DNA of 64,000 nt from Scalesia atractyloides (lineage: Eukaryota; Streptophyta; Magnoliopsida; Asterales; Asteraceae). Positions 53,381-64,000 of this stretch are shown here, one piece after another. The stretch covers positions 56,736,610 to 56,800,609 of the forward strand of contig CAMTDV010000013.1 of assembly GCA_947069175.1 (NCBI GenBank). Direction: 5' to 3'. The notes beneath the pieces were generated by a model. The model was not told where the DNA came from and made no database searches. It saw only the letters and a program-made list of their open reading frames with translations. Position numbers and translations under genes: made by a program. How positions within the stretch are numbered: position 1 is the first letter of the stretch; the number at the start of each line of letters is the position of its first letter.

Positions 53381-55770
53381 ACGACTACTGCAGCACAAAA
53401 CATGAACCTCGAAAACGAAATGGGTACTATGACGAAACCACCAAAGTTGATGAACCTTAAAGACTTCGGTAGTTAGAGCGAACGTTTCAAGAATTGGATT
53501 GAGGCGAATCATTTTACCTGTTGGTAGTATCAATCTCCTGTTGGTGAAAATGGTCTCGAAAAGACATTGGCTCAACTTTATGATTTTGAAAGAGAAAAGT
53601 TTACAAATGAGAAGTAAATGATGAACATTCTGCAACAATCCATCAAAGAGGACATACTAGCGCTGTTACAACATGATGATGACGCACATCATTATGGAAT
53701 GCACTTCGATTGAAGTTCTAAGGAAGTGTACAATTGCGAAAGAGAAAAAGGGCATTGTTAAGTAAAGAATTTGACATCTTTACGTTGATCAAAGGAGAGA
53801 CGGTTAAACAACTGACTGAAAGATATTGTCATCTCGTTGTGCAAATGAAGCGAATGGGAATCATAAAGACAAACAAAGAACTTGTTGATAAACTTGCTGA
53901 TTCCTTGCTACAAGGCAAATGGTCTACTTATTTGACCATTTTGAAGAATGGAACTGATTATGGTAATTTCTCATTACCATGAATCATTGAAAGATTGGAG
54001 GGACATAAACTAGAATTGCAGAAGATGGCGAAGAACAAAGGCGTTCCAATGCAACAAGACGTCAATCTATATTTCAAGAATAGTTCGACCACTCAAATAC
54101 AATCTCCAAAGATCCAGACTGCCTTTAACGTTTACAGCACACCGAGCCCACCGTCAAATAAAAACAGTAGTCTTCAATCATTTGCAACGGTCAATCTGAA
54201 CACATCTCAAAGCCCACAATCATCACATGGATCGAGCAATCCTCAACTCAACCAGACCAGTCAATCAAATCCTACTCAAAGGGTACTTCAGTGCAATATC
54301 GTTGTTGACTTCCAGAATGCACCAAACCTTGATGAGAAGACCGCTAAGCAGCATATGTCACTATTTGTATCGGCTCTCGAATCTTATGACAGTCTTGTAG
54401 CAGGAAAGATCAGAAATTCTGAAATGACCAGAGAGATCTATGATCAGATTGATCTGGTAGAGATGGGACTGATCGATATCAAATGGTGTATGACATCTAT
54501 TGTTAGACGCGCACAACGTTTTATGGACATCACGGGGAAAGAGAACTTGGGAGGTTTGGATGGAAAACTGGGATTCGACAAGTCCAAAGTTACTTGTTTT
54601 AAGCGTCGGGAGAAGAGACATTTTAAACGTGAATGCCCAAGCAGAGAAGCTCAGGGTAATCAGAACCTATTTGCTGACGACTACTACAAGAAGGCCATCT
54701 ACCACCGTCCCCAACCAAGAACTCGAATGGTGCAGATTGAAGGTAGACAGCCAGAGACCAAACACAAAACGCTTGTAGTGACTCAAGAAGGAAAGGGCTT
54801 TAGCTGGAACAAATATATTTCCAAGAATGAGAGTTTGGCATTGGTTGCGGAAATAATCGAAGAACCTGAAGAAGAATCAGAGGCATCGTTTGATGAGGCT
54901 TAAGAAGATGATTATTACTATCATACTTCATCAGAAGAGGAGGAAATTTTAAACAATTCTTTTAAACATCTCCTGCCTAACAATATCTTGAAAACTTTTG
55001 CAGGTTACTTTGGACCAAGCCATCGATCATCTTGTGGAGAACTAAGACACCTGATGTTGAACAGAGAGTCGATGAAAAGATGGAGAAGTTGATTGATGAG
55101 ACTAGCAAAGCGTGTATGGAAAACATTAACGAGGTAAATGAGTCTAAATGTGAGTCTGTGGTAGAAAAACCATGTTTGAAATGTGCTGAGCCGTGTAATG
55201 AATGTGTGGTAAAAGACACATGATATAATGAGCTCAAAAGTTTAACAGATAATTTGTTGAGCGATTATAAATCAACAAAAGAAGCGTACGACAAATTGAG
55301 CAAATCTGTTAAGCAGTATGAAAAAGCACTTACAGAAAATGACGGAACACTTACTATGCTCAAAGCGACACTAATGGACAAGCAAATGGCCATTAATATT
55401 CACTTAAATATTATCGTTGCGCTGAAAAGTGAGCTTAAGAAGGTAAGAATAGAAACATAACGGGTTAACAAGTTGTTAATCAGTTATTCCACAAGCTCTT
55501 ACATCATTGATCACATTTTACCAAAGATTGAAAACATAGATGAATCTAAAAATGAGGAAAACAAGAGTGCAAGTTACGATCGTGTTCCACCCCCTATGTG
55601 GAATAGTTATGCTTGTAAAAAGCCATCAGGGGTGGAAAAGGTGCTCAATCAAAAACTGAATGTAGGTCCACCTGCGGATGGTGTTAAACCAGTTCCTTGT
55701 TCATATGACATACGCACAAGTGCGGAATCCAAGTGTGCATGCAACCAATGCAAAGTAAAGAGCACGGGGT
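53381..55770 (+). pseudogene. gag, Sirevirus J copy 2, long but broken
   Basis: The first part parallels copy 1 with a 15-20 base gap near 53525 and further indels; the frame 53734-53982 ends at the TGA shared with copy 1. The frame 53995-54903 carries the Gln/Ser linker, then NAPNLDEKTAKQHMSLFVSA, YDQIDLVEMGLIDIKWCM and a zinc knuckle whose second Cys is Arg (CFKRREKRHFKREC, about 54595-54640), so it is defective. After 54903 come WRTKTPDVEQRVDEKMEKL, a coiled-coil-like stretch (55224-55460) and YDRVPPPMWNSYACKKPSGV (55578-55640). It ends near 55770 where Sirevirus G begins. Protease and pol are absent. Confidence 0.9.
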
Positions 55771-56395
55771 AACCAAAGATTCACTATCTTGATTAATGAT
55801 TGAGAACAAGTACAAACATATACACACAATGCTCGTATGACTCAAACAAACTTGCTGCGTTCATGTGTCTTCGTCTTCAGAGATAACAATCTCTCTGGTC
55901 GGTCTGGTGAGCTAGTCAGTCAAACTCTCACACGCGAGTCAACTAGTTCTGAGGCAACACCCAACTAAGAGGTACATGTCTGCTTATATAGTGTCTGTCT
56001 AGTTTCGTACGAAATACGAGTCTAGACATACTGAACACAATATTTCACACCAAACACAACTCCAGAATTGGTGCGTGGCAGCTGTTTCGTACGAAATAAA
56101 AGTTTTGTACGAAACCATTCAATGATTCACACGAAACCTCTGTTTCGTACGAATTCTCTGACTCGCACAGAATCCTCTCAATAGGAGAACGTGTGTAGAC
56201 TTGACGTTTCCAAGACTTATCAGTACACACACATGCAACTGATTAACACAGACAAGCTAAGATGTCATACTAGATCTAGATAGAAGGATATCTCGATCTA
56301 TTCGACATGACCAAACCTATACAGACACTTGAGCAATGACTGTACAATTACAACTGTAATTAAGAACAAGCGACAGACACAAAACTGTATCAACA
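55770..56395 (-). repeat. 3' LTR of Sirevirus G, left boundary approximate
   Basis: On the minus strand it begins TGTTGATACAGTTTTGTGTC at 56395 after AAGGGGGAGTT. It ends near 55770 where J gag stops; the exact CA end is unclear. Palindromes of the form TTTCGTACGAAA are at 56005-56165 (for example plus TTTCGTACGAAATACG, TTTCGTACGAATTC), and TATATAAGC is the TATA box (plus 55982-55990). Confidence 0.75.
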
Positions 56396-56490
56396 AACTC
56401 CCCCTTGGATGTTGCTTGGTCTTCGGTCTTTGGTCTTCAGACTTTGGTCTTCACATAGAATGGTTTGGAATATCAACAAACTCCCCCTGA
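56396..56490 (-). promoter_or_regulatory. double polypurine tract before the LTR of Sirevirus G
   Basis: Minus strand AAGGGGGAGTTTGTTGATAC at the LTR (plus about 56387-56406) and CAGGGGGAGTTTGTTGATAT 80 bases upstream (plus about 56471-56490). The second includes the first eight LTR bases, so the tract-plus-LTR start was duplicated. The true boundary is the one followed by the full LTR. Confidence 0.8.
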
Positions 56491-58100
56491 AGATCTGCTA
56501 TTCATTGATAGATCTGCTATCTAATGATTAGAGCATCAGATCTTCAAACTTCTAAGAAACTTTAAATCTTTCTTGTTTCCTCTTATGACTTGTCAGATTT
56601 CTTCGGTTCTGGTCTTTGATCATGTTCTATTTGTATCAATCTTTACTCAATAGACAAATATAATTTGAACACAACTTTCTCAGGGCATACACACAAAAGA
56701 CATATCATAAAATCATCGTATGATTGTATTCCCTGAACGAGATACACACACTCGTATGAATTCCAGCAACAGATTTGAGAAAAAAACAAGTGACCAGGTC
56801 AAATTAAATGACTAGGTTCATTCGTATGAGATACACACACTCAAACGAATTTCATATTTTGGATTTCTTTGATGGATTACTTGTTGCAAGATATTACTTT
56901 GATGAAGTTGCGATATCAAACAGATGGTTTTCTGGCGTATCTTGGTAGAAACTCTCGAGTATCAACTTTAGCTAACTTTCAAAAAGTAATTACATAAGCA
57001 ACTAAGTAAACTAGACTTAAAAACTAAATATACAGAAAAACTATATATCTATTTCGAGTTTCAAGGTAAAAGAATTATACCAGCATTTTAATCTTTGTAA
57101 AAAACGGTATTAGGTTTTCAAACTTAAACATATAAGTAATCAACTATGATTATCGGTATTATTGTCCACGTAGGCTCAGACTTATCGGATGTAATCATGA
57201 TTAGGAGATATGATTAAGGTATGGATTTATACTTACTAGCCGGTGTTCAAGCACATCACAACACATTCCTGTATCAAGATACGCATGAGAGAAAATCTTA
57301 CCGGCGAGTATACTGCTTTATCATCTGTTTTGAAGTATATGAATGATGTGAGATACTCACTTATTTTTGATTGAAAACAAGCCCTTTGTGATTTAATCAC
57401 TTATTGATGAGGAACATGATTTTCATATGCATGTAGGGCATAGGAGTAAGTCCATGAACAGTATTATCGTACCGACAAAGAGACGAACATAGCTCCCGCA
57501 TAAAGTTGTGATATTTTATCACTTATTTTGGGGATGTGATATTTTTATCACTTATTTGATGGTCGTATGCAGTATGTACACGTAAGTATGATATCATGGA
57601 AGTTCTAGACTTGCGCCACCATTATTTTTCGGCAAAAGATTCAACCATGATACCCAGATGATAAGCCAGCATAAAGACCGTATATCTCTGAACCTCGGCA
57701 CTCTATCAAACGAAATTTCGGTACGAAGACCATATGCCAATGAATGGTTCCCACCTGGCGTTCTGTCTGTTAGGTTTATATCAACCTGCACATTTAGTCT
57801 GATTGTGAGCCTACCGATACATCATAAGTAAAGCTACTTATCAATCTTCTTTCTATGCTTTTAACCATATCTGACAGATTTACCGGTGAATTTCCTCATC
57901 TTCAACTTATCCAAGAAACTCATTTTTTATTTTCTAATGTTTTTATATTTTTCTGAATTTTTCTCCCCCTTAAACAAGGAAGGTAAATAAAAGACATATT
58001 TTTGTATTTTCTTGAAATTTACTCCCCCTAAAATATAAAACTGAAAATCTTTTTATAGTTTTAGATTTTAAGAAAAGTATTTACAAAAATAGTTAGCCAT
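56491..58100 (-). other. noncoding region after pol in Sirevirus G
   Basis: No gene seen. Two polypurine-like tracts follow RNase H (minus TTTAGGGGGAGTAAA at plus about 58018-58032, TTTAAGGGGGAGAAAAA at plus about 57956-57972). The conserved block lies at 57100-57760. GTGATATTTTTATCACTTA-type short inverted repeats occur near 57505-57560. A few palindromes (ATTCGTATGAGATAC) occur at 56750-56850. Confidence 0.7.
57100..57760 (-). other. conserved post-pol noncoding block, copy in Sirevirus G
   Basis: Minus strand: AAATTTCGTTTGATAGAGTG, ACGGTCTTTATGCTGG and TATCATCTGGGTATCATGG (plus 57640-57740), then ACTCGCCGGTAAGATTTTC, GTATCTTGATACAGGAATG and CCTACGTGGACAATAATACC (plus 57150-57320). It gives the same word order as A, D and F although G belongs to another family. 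Confidence 0.65.
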
Positions 58101-59555
58101 GGTTGAGTTACTCGGGTTTCACCTTTATGCCACTGACCAAAAGTAGATAATCAAAACGTGATTTATCAAAGGCTTTGGTAAAAAGGTTTGCACGTTGGTG
58201 ATCAGTGTGGATTTTAACAATATCGATAAGTCTCTTTTCATATCAATCTCGTATGAAATGATAATTAATGTCAATGTGTTTTGTTTTTGAATGCTGTACT
58301 GGATTCCGAGTGATCTGCAAAGCAGTTTCATTATCAACAAAAATAGGAGTAGTAAGAAATTCAAAACCGCAGTCGCGCATTTGCTGTTGAATCCATAGAA
58401 CTTGAGAGCAGCACCTAGAAGCTGAAATATACTCAGCCTCACATGTTGATGTAGCTACAAAAGTTGCTTTTTGCATTGCCACGTGACTAGGCGATTTCCC
58501 AAGAACTGACATCCTGCTGTTGTTGACTTTGCATCGATTTTGCAGCCGCCAATGATCAGAATCACTGAATGTTGTCAGATCAAAGTTACATCCTTAGGGT
58601 ACCACAGACCAGTGTCAGGACGACCCTTTAGATAACGAAAGATCCTTTTCATAGCCATAAAGTGAGAAACCTTCGGACTAGACCGATAGCATGCCAGAAG
58701 GCATGTTGGGTACATTATATCGGGTCTTGAGGCAGTAAGATACATGAGATATCCGATCATTGCACAATAGAGAGATGGTTTTAGATGTTCACCCATTCCG
58801 TCTGGAGTAATCCCATTATTTTGAGCTAATGGAGTTCCCAAAGGCTTTGAGTCGTCCATCTGAAATTGTTTGAGAATATCTCCGATGTACTTGGTTTGAT
58901 GGATAAAAATCCCTTCCTTTGATTTCTGAACCTGCAAACCTAAAAAGAAAGTCATTTCTCCCATTGCGCTCATCTCGAACTTCTCCTGCATAACCTGTTT
59001 GAATTCTTTGCACATTCGAGTGTTAGTAGACCCAAATATAATATCATCAACATAAACCTGTACTAGCAGCAAGTCCTTGTCTTGTTCCTTGATGAAGAGA
59101 GTACAGTCGATAAGGCCTCGTCGAAAACCATTCTTCAATAGATAGGTAGATAACATTTCATACCAAGCCCCCGGAGCTTGATGAAGACCATATAACGCCT
59201 TGTTGAGAAGCCAAACCTTGTTAGGATGGAGAGGATCTTCAAAACCTTGCGGTTGCTCAACATATACTTCCTCTTCTACCACACCATGAAGAAATGCAAT
59301 CTTCACATCCATCTAATAAACGGTGAACTTCTTGAAGGACGCATAAGCCAAAAAGATTCTTATGGCCTCAAGTCGTGCATTCGGTGCATAAACTTCATTG
59401 TAATCGATCCCTTCGACCTGATTAAAACATTGAACAACCAATCGCGCTTTGTTTCTCACAACAACACCTCGGTCATCCTTCTTGCATTTGTACACCCATC
59501 GTGTACTAATCTTCTTGTAGCCGTCAGGCCTGTCAACCAATTTCCAGACGCCTAA
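58100..59555 (-). pseudogene. copia reverse transcriptase and RNase H, Sirevirus G
   Basis: The minus frame 59540-59313 starts RT (KISTRWVYKCKKDDRGVV, ARLEAIRIFLAYASF) and ends at a TAA at 59313-59315. The same frame goes on as MDVKIAFLHGVVEEEVYVEQ, LLNKALYGLHQAPGAWYE, the catalytic YVDDIIFGSTN, FFLGLQVQKSKEGIFIHQTK and TASRPDIMYPTC. A shift near 58575 leads to RNase H (ATSTCEAEYISASRCCSQVL, VDNETALQI, TKHIDINYHFIRD). RNase H ends near 58100. One stop and two shifts disable it. Confidence 0.94.
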
Positions 59556-59558
59556 CTT

Positions 59559-61560
59559 CTAAAACTGCTGAAGTTCCTCCTGCATGGCTTCAACCCACGA
59601 GTCTTCTTTCATTGCCTCCTTCCAAGATCTTGGTTCTACTTGGCACACATAGCAGGCAAAAGACCAATCATTCAGACCACTAGATTCCCTGATTTCCGAA
59701 TACAATCTAGCATTCCGGTTGTTACCAAGCTGATTACGAGTCTGCACACAACTCTGGACATCTTCAATAATATTCTTTTGAGGATAGATATTATGAATTC
59801 GAGTTTCTGGCACATCAGGAACTCGAGAATTGATATCCAATTTGTTGATATTCAGATCAACAGTTACATCGAGAGCTGGATTTGATGACGTTGTAGATGC
59901 CTGACCTTCAGTCGTCCCTTGCGGTTGAATATTTAATGTACCATCCGAAAATCCAGGAACCGCACCAGAGGAAACTTCATTTGCGTCATGAAACTCATCA
60001 TCTTCTGATGAAACATTATAATCTGCAGCGTCTTCGAATTCCTCATTTTGAACAAGATTGTTAACCGAAGTCGACACTTGAGGGTTAACAATAATTGGTC
60101 GAACCAATGATGAGTCCACTGCTGAATCACTTTCCAATAACATCTGAGCAGCAGCTGTTGCATCATCAAAAGTTGGTATATTAAAGGAGTCAAACAGCCC
60201 ATCGTAGTCAAACATCCAAGGAGCACCCGGAGCTCTAACAGCTTCTGTATATCTCTGAACCTTGACTACACCCCATTCTTCAATCTTCTTTGAAGATAAA
60301 TTCCACACCTGGAAATTTGGAGTAGCATATCCAAGAAAGAAACCTTCGATAGCCTTGGGACCAAATTTTCCATGTGCGTCGATCATAGTGCATGGAGATC
60401 CAAAAGGTTCTAACAAAGAAAAATCCGGTTTCCTTTTATGTAACAACTCAAAGCATGTCTTCCCATGTCTCTTCACCGTCAGAACTCTATTCATCGTGTA
60501 GCATGCAGTAGCAACAACTTCTCCCCAAAATTGAACGGGAAGTTCTGATTCAACTAACATGGTTCTTGCAGTTTCAATAAGAGTTTGATTTTTCCTCTTA
60601 GCAATGCCATTTTGTTGTGGAGTATATCGAGAACTGTACTCATGTAGAATACCCTTTGAGGAACAGTACTCATCCATAACTTGATTCTTGAATTCGGTGC
60701 CATTGTCGCTTCTAATTCTCCTTACCTTCAGATTGTACAAATTTTCTAACAGAGTCAGGAGATTCTTGAGGATAGTAGGAACTTCACTCTTGTGTGCCAA
60801 CATGTTTACCAATGAGAATCTGGAATAGTCATCAATAACTACCAGACAATAAGAATCACCAAAGGTTGTCTTGTGTTTCATAGGTCCAAGGAGGTCCATA
60901 TGAAGACGTTCTAGTGGCATATTCATAGTGTTGATCTTCTTCACGGGATGGGACTTTTTCGCTTGCTTCCCTTTTTGGCATGATACACAGACGTCTTGAA
61001 GATGAAAATTCTTCACTGGTACACCATTCACTAGATTGTTCTTCACCAAATAGTTCATTTTCCTCAGGTGAATGTGTCCCATACGTCTGTGCCAGGACAT
61101 TGATTCCTTCTCGGTGGCTTTGGAGACAAAACATGTGACTTGTCCAGATGTTGTAATAGCTTGGCACATATCAAGAATATACAAATCATTAATTCTTGAG
61201 GCCGACAGGAGAATCCATTCCTTCAGGATCTTGAATCCAGGCTTCAGCACATAACATCCGGCATCATCAAAATGTATCGTGAACTTCTTGTCGCAGATTT
61301 GAGAAACGTTAAGAAGATTGTGATCAATTTTCCGCACATAATTGATCTTGTCGAAGCTCACAACACCATTGGAGACCATTCCTTTTCCAGTGATGTATCC
61401 ACCTTTGTCACCAGCAAAAGCAACATAACCACCCCTTATGCTTTTCACATCATATAGGAGACGCAAGTCGCCCGTCATTGTGCCTTGATGCTCCACTGTC
61501 AACAATCCAATGACTGTTTACAGTTCCTCCTGGAACACCCTGCACATTGCATAAACAAGA
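59559..61560 (-). pseudogene. copia protease and integrase, Sirevirus G
   Basis: The protease active site HWIVDSGASRH (plus about 61478-61515) is separated by a one-base shift from a 648-codon open frame (61505-59559). That frame holds the GAG-pre-integrase zinc region (MSWHRRMGHIHLRKMNYLV, CVSCQKGKQAKKSH) and the integrase core with LERLHMDLLGPMKH (Asp), RRIRSDNGTEFKNQ (Asp) and TPQQNGIAKRKNQTLIE (Glu). The C-terminal part is FGPKAIEGFFLGYATPN, then a long acidic linker to YVCQVEPRSWKEAMKE just before RT. It is the longest open frame in the window. The Lys in GIAKRKN replaces the usual Glu (GxxERKN): the third catalytic residue appears lost. Confidence 0.93.
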
Positions 61561-63420
61561 TTAGTTTGAGATGGGGACCTAAGCCTTAGTGGTCTTGGGT
61601 CGTCCCTTATCATCGAGAAATGTAATATAAATTTCTTGATGATTAACAAACTGAGAAACTCCTTTTGAACCATTTTCGGTCTTCTGTTTCCAAGATCCTT
61701 GTTTATTACCAGATTTACTATTATTTACAGTTTTAACAGTGTCTGGTTTTATTGACTTTGAAGATCTTTGATCCTTTTTCGAAGAATCCGATTTTAAAGC
61801 TTTCCCAATTGATTTTACTTGTTTACGTTTTTGATCTTTAATGACTCGTTTATCTTGTGTCGGAGAAACAAATTTACGTTTGAAAGTTGGTTCATGAGGG
61901 GTTTTCTCTATACATCTTGATTTGGCTGGATTTTGACAATCCTTTATAATGTGGCCAAATTCTCCACATTTGAAACATGTTCTCCTTTCAACAAAACTAG
62001 GAGATCGTGTTTCTCGGCCTGATGTTGAACTTGTTCATCTTGAGGTACTGGGTTCATTTTCATTACATCCATCAGTACGTTGGGTGTAATTGTTTTGACT
62101 ATTTCTTTTCAAAATCTTAATTTTCTTTACAAAATCAACATTAGATTTTCCTTGAAAAGTTTTGACTTTATCGGTACCTTTAGAACTTACAAATTTAACA
62201 GTTTTAGCCTTTTTCTGGTAATGAGAGCCTTTTTCTTCAATCTTCGGTTGAGAAGTTGTGGGCTTTTCAGCTCGCTTCCATTCTTTTTCTTTTGAAGCAG
62301 ATAATGGTTGTGATTTGGTCACCTTTTTCTTATCTAAAGGTTTGGTTGTTGACTTTTCAAAAACCTGATCTATAGAGATTGGATTTACATTTTTAATTGG
62401 AAAATCTTCGTTTGAATAGATTATCTTATCTCCAACCAAAGTATATAACACATTATCTACTTCTTGTGTAGACACACTTGTCTTCATAGATTTCTTAGGA
62501 ACAGTCTCTTGATTCTCAACAGATTGAGTACTAGGAGTAGCAGACAATTCTACTTTTTTCTTTTCATCAAGAGGCTGATCCTGATCATCATTTATTGATT
62601 CATCATCTGATGTATCATCCTCTTCTTCATCAGACGATGAACTTTCTGGCTTGCTTGGTTCTTGAGAGGAATTGCCTAGTATGAACCCTAACCCTGCTGC
62701 GAATTCCTCAGGATTCAAAGGTATAAAGGGTTCAAAACGAGGCATCTCCTCTTCATCAGGCATTTTGGTATAGTTGTGTTTCATTGGGGGTGGACACGAA
62801 TTATACCCTATGCATTGAGCATCTCTCTTTAGTTTTTGAACTTTAATGATATGATCAAGCACATATTGGGAGTTAGAATAACTTTACAATTTGCGTTTGA
62901 TCGAATTATATTCACCTTTGGCGATGTCTAACTCTTTCTTTGTTTCATATAGGAGATTAATGTAGTTATTAATTCCTGTCTGTTTATTCAAAACTGTTTC
63001 TGTCAATTCAGAAACACTTTTCTTAAGGGTTTCTATTACAGATTTGAATTCTTTTTCATTTCTAGTTAGCGCTAAATTCGCCTCTTTGCATTTTGATAGT
63101 TCAACAACTAAATTCTGATTATGACTGTTGACGGTTTCATATTTTATTTTCAATTCAACACAGTCATTGCAAACAGTAGGAGGTTCAGAATTTACTTGTT
63201 TTGAAGAACCTTCAACATTTGCCATAAAGGCAGTGTGATGAGGAAAAGCTGCAACATCTGTAGAGAGTGCCTCTGTCTCTGTTTTCGCAGCTTCTGCATT
63301 CCTCGTCATACTTACCTTTTCACTTTTCAACATCTCAGCTTCACTCAACAACTTTTCAACCTCAGCTTCACTTCCTTTCTTCACATCAGAATCAGATCCA
63401 TAATCATCTGAACTTGAACA
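61561..63420 (-). pseudogene. gag C-terminal half, Sirevirus G
   Basis: The minus frame 63384-62884 gives a coiled-coil-like stretch (VEKLLSEAEMLKSEKVSMT, VIETLKKSVSELTETVLNKQ). The frame 62862-62035 gives AQCIGYNSCPPPMKHNYTKM, acidic Ser runs (SSSDEEEDDTSDDES), YSNEDFPIKNVNPISIDQVF and a Lys-rich region. The zinc knuckle CFKCGEFGHIIKDC (plus about 61938-61980, CX2CX4HX4C intact) follows in another frame, then a basic tail to the protease. The capsid-like N-terminal part is missing beyond 63420. Confidence 0.9.
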
Positions 63421-64000
63421 TTATTTGTGACAGCCTGGGAATTTCTTGTACCATTGCTAACAAACTGAATCTTTGTGCGTTGCATTCTAAACCGCGTTTA
63501 CTCAATTTTCGGGACGAAAATTCTTTCAACATGGGGATAATGTGACATCCCGGTTTTTCAGGTATCTTAAACGTACTACTTCACGGTTATTCATTCCTGT
63601 GCTAATTTTATTCAGAGAATTTAAATTACACGCTCGCGATAACTACGCTAACTTTGTGAACTCATCGAGTGAATTACGTGCTATGTGTTATTAGACGTTT
63701 ATGAGTTTTGTGAATTATTATATCATGTTTTGATTTCGCGATTATTAGTTTATAAAAAAAATATATTAAATAAATAACCGAACCGAACCGAGCCGTGAAA
63801 CGTGTCGACCTCACTTCCTTGTGGCCCAAGTAACTAGCCTAAACTTGAGGCCCAAGTTACCCAACCCAAACCGCCCCCTCTTTTGCGGCCGCAAGCCCAC
63901 CCCCACCCCTTCCTCCTTCTTTTCCTTATTTTAAATAAATAGGGACTTGCATGGGTTATGTTCAAAAAAAAGAAAAGAAACACAAACCCTAGTTCTAAGC
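63421..64000 (+). mobile_element. gypsy element 3, 3' end and LTR start
   Basis: About 120 bases of noncoding internal sequence end in TTTTCGGGACGAAAATTC and the purine tract ATGGGGATAA. The LTR starts at 63541 with TGTGACATCCCGG and runs past the window. The motif before the LTR is the same as at the end of gypsy element 1 (TTTCGGGATGAAATTTC), so both belong to related families. A TATA-like TAAATAAATAGGG lies near 63932. No chromodomain precedes it, so the element is truncated or non-autonomous. Confidence 0.8.

Larger units (their letters stand above)
46520..54225. repeat. tandem duplication of Helitron-LTR-gag segment, two ~3.7-4.0 kb units
   Basis: Unit 1 (about 46520-50507) and unit 2 (50508-54225) contain the same three blocks joined at the same points: Helitron Rep-to-N fragment, LTR starting after TTGGTCGATTT, primer site, leader, and gag up to AAGCCCACAATCATC. 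At 50507/50508 the gag changes to Helitron inside a gag codon run. The right copy continues past this point with intact gag (CACATGGATCGAGC), so the join at 50507 is the duplication junction. The units differ by scattered substitutions and small indels. Confidence 0.9.
55770..63420 (-). mobile_element. Sirevirus G, minus strand, gag to 3' LTR
   Basis: From right to left: gag, protease, integrase, RT, RNase H, a noncoding region with the conserved block and repeated polypurine tracts, and the 3' LTR. No post-pol ORF was found. The 5' LTR and gag start are cut off by a gypsy end at about 63420. It sits in gag of Sirevirus J. The long integrase frame is the best preserved copia frame in the window. 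Confidence 0.9.

Overview
This is a plant nuclear window made almost entirely of transposable elements, and I found no intact host gene. It holds two Ty3/gypsy chromovirus-type elements with multi-kilobase LTRs, a gypsy end at the right edge and a large gypsy LTR. Around these are at least seven fragments of Ty1/copia elements of the Sirevirus (SIRE/Maximus) type and a 9-kb Helitron. The Sirevirus fragments have an initiator-Met tRNA primer site, a long gag with a zinc knuckle, a post-pol ORF and repeated polypurine tracts. The element mix and the type of post-pol protein suggest a eudicot with a large repeat-rich genome, most likely Asteraceae; this is inference from recalled families, not a search. 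Every coding region carries stops or frameshifts.

Layout: 1-5644 is the 3' part of gypsy element 1 (RT, RNase H, integrase, chromodomain, then a 2.7-kb LTR holding four tRNA-like sequences). It sits inside the integrase of Sirevirus A (5645-14368), which itself interrupts the gag of minus-strand Sirevirus B (14369-17023). Minus-strand Sirevirus C (17024-17916 and 23515-25510) is split by F (17917-23509), a non-autonomous Sirevirus derivative with both LTRs and a 5-bp target duplication. A gypsy LTR (about 25511-27689) follows, then the 3' end and LTR of Sirevirus D (27690-about 29545) and the gag/protease/integrase part of Sirevirus E (about 29620-32680). E is cut by a 4.3-kb gypsy 5' LTR plus a short gag-type internal region (32681-39161). 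A minus-strand Helitron starts exactly at 39162 and runs to 48378, with three large internal repeat units and a decayed Rep/helicase gene. A segment of partial Helitron, Sirevirus LTR and gag is present twice in tandem (about 46520-50507 and 50508-54225). Minus-strand Sirevirus G fills about 55770-63420, and a gypsy end closes the window.

The most interesting signals lie outside the coding regions. (1) The gypsy LTR carries three 170-bp tandem units with tRNA-like boxes and an extended hairpin whose arms change together. (2) A noncoding block after pol is shared by four diverged Sireviruses on both strands. (3) A palindromic TCG(T/C)ACGA motif is clustered at matching places in different Sirevirus families, each with its own flanking letters. 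(4) The Helitron/LTR/gag tandem duplication carries a shared stop codon, so the element was already dead when it was copied.
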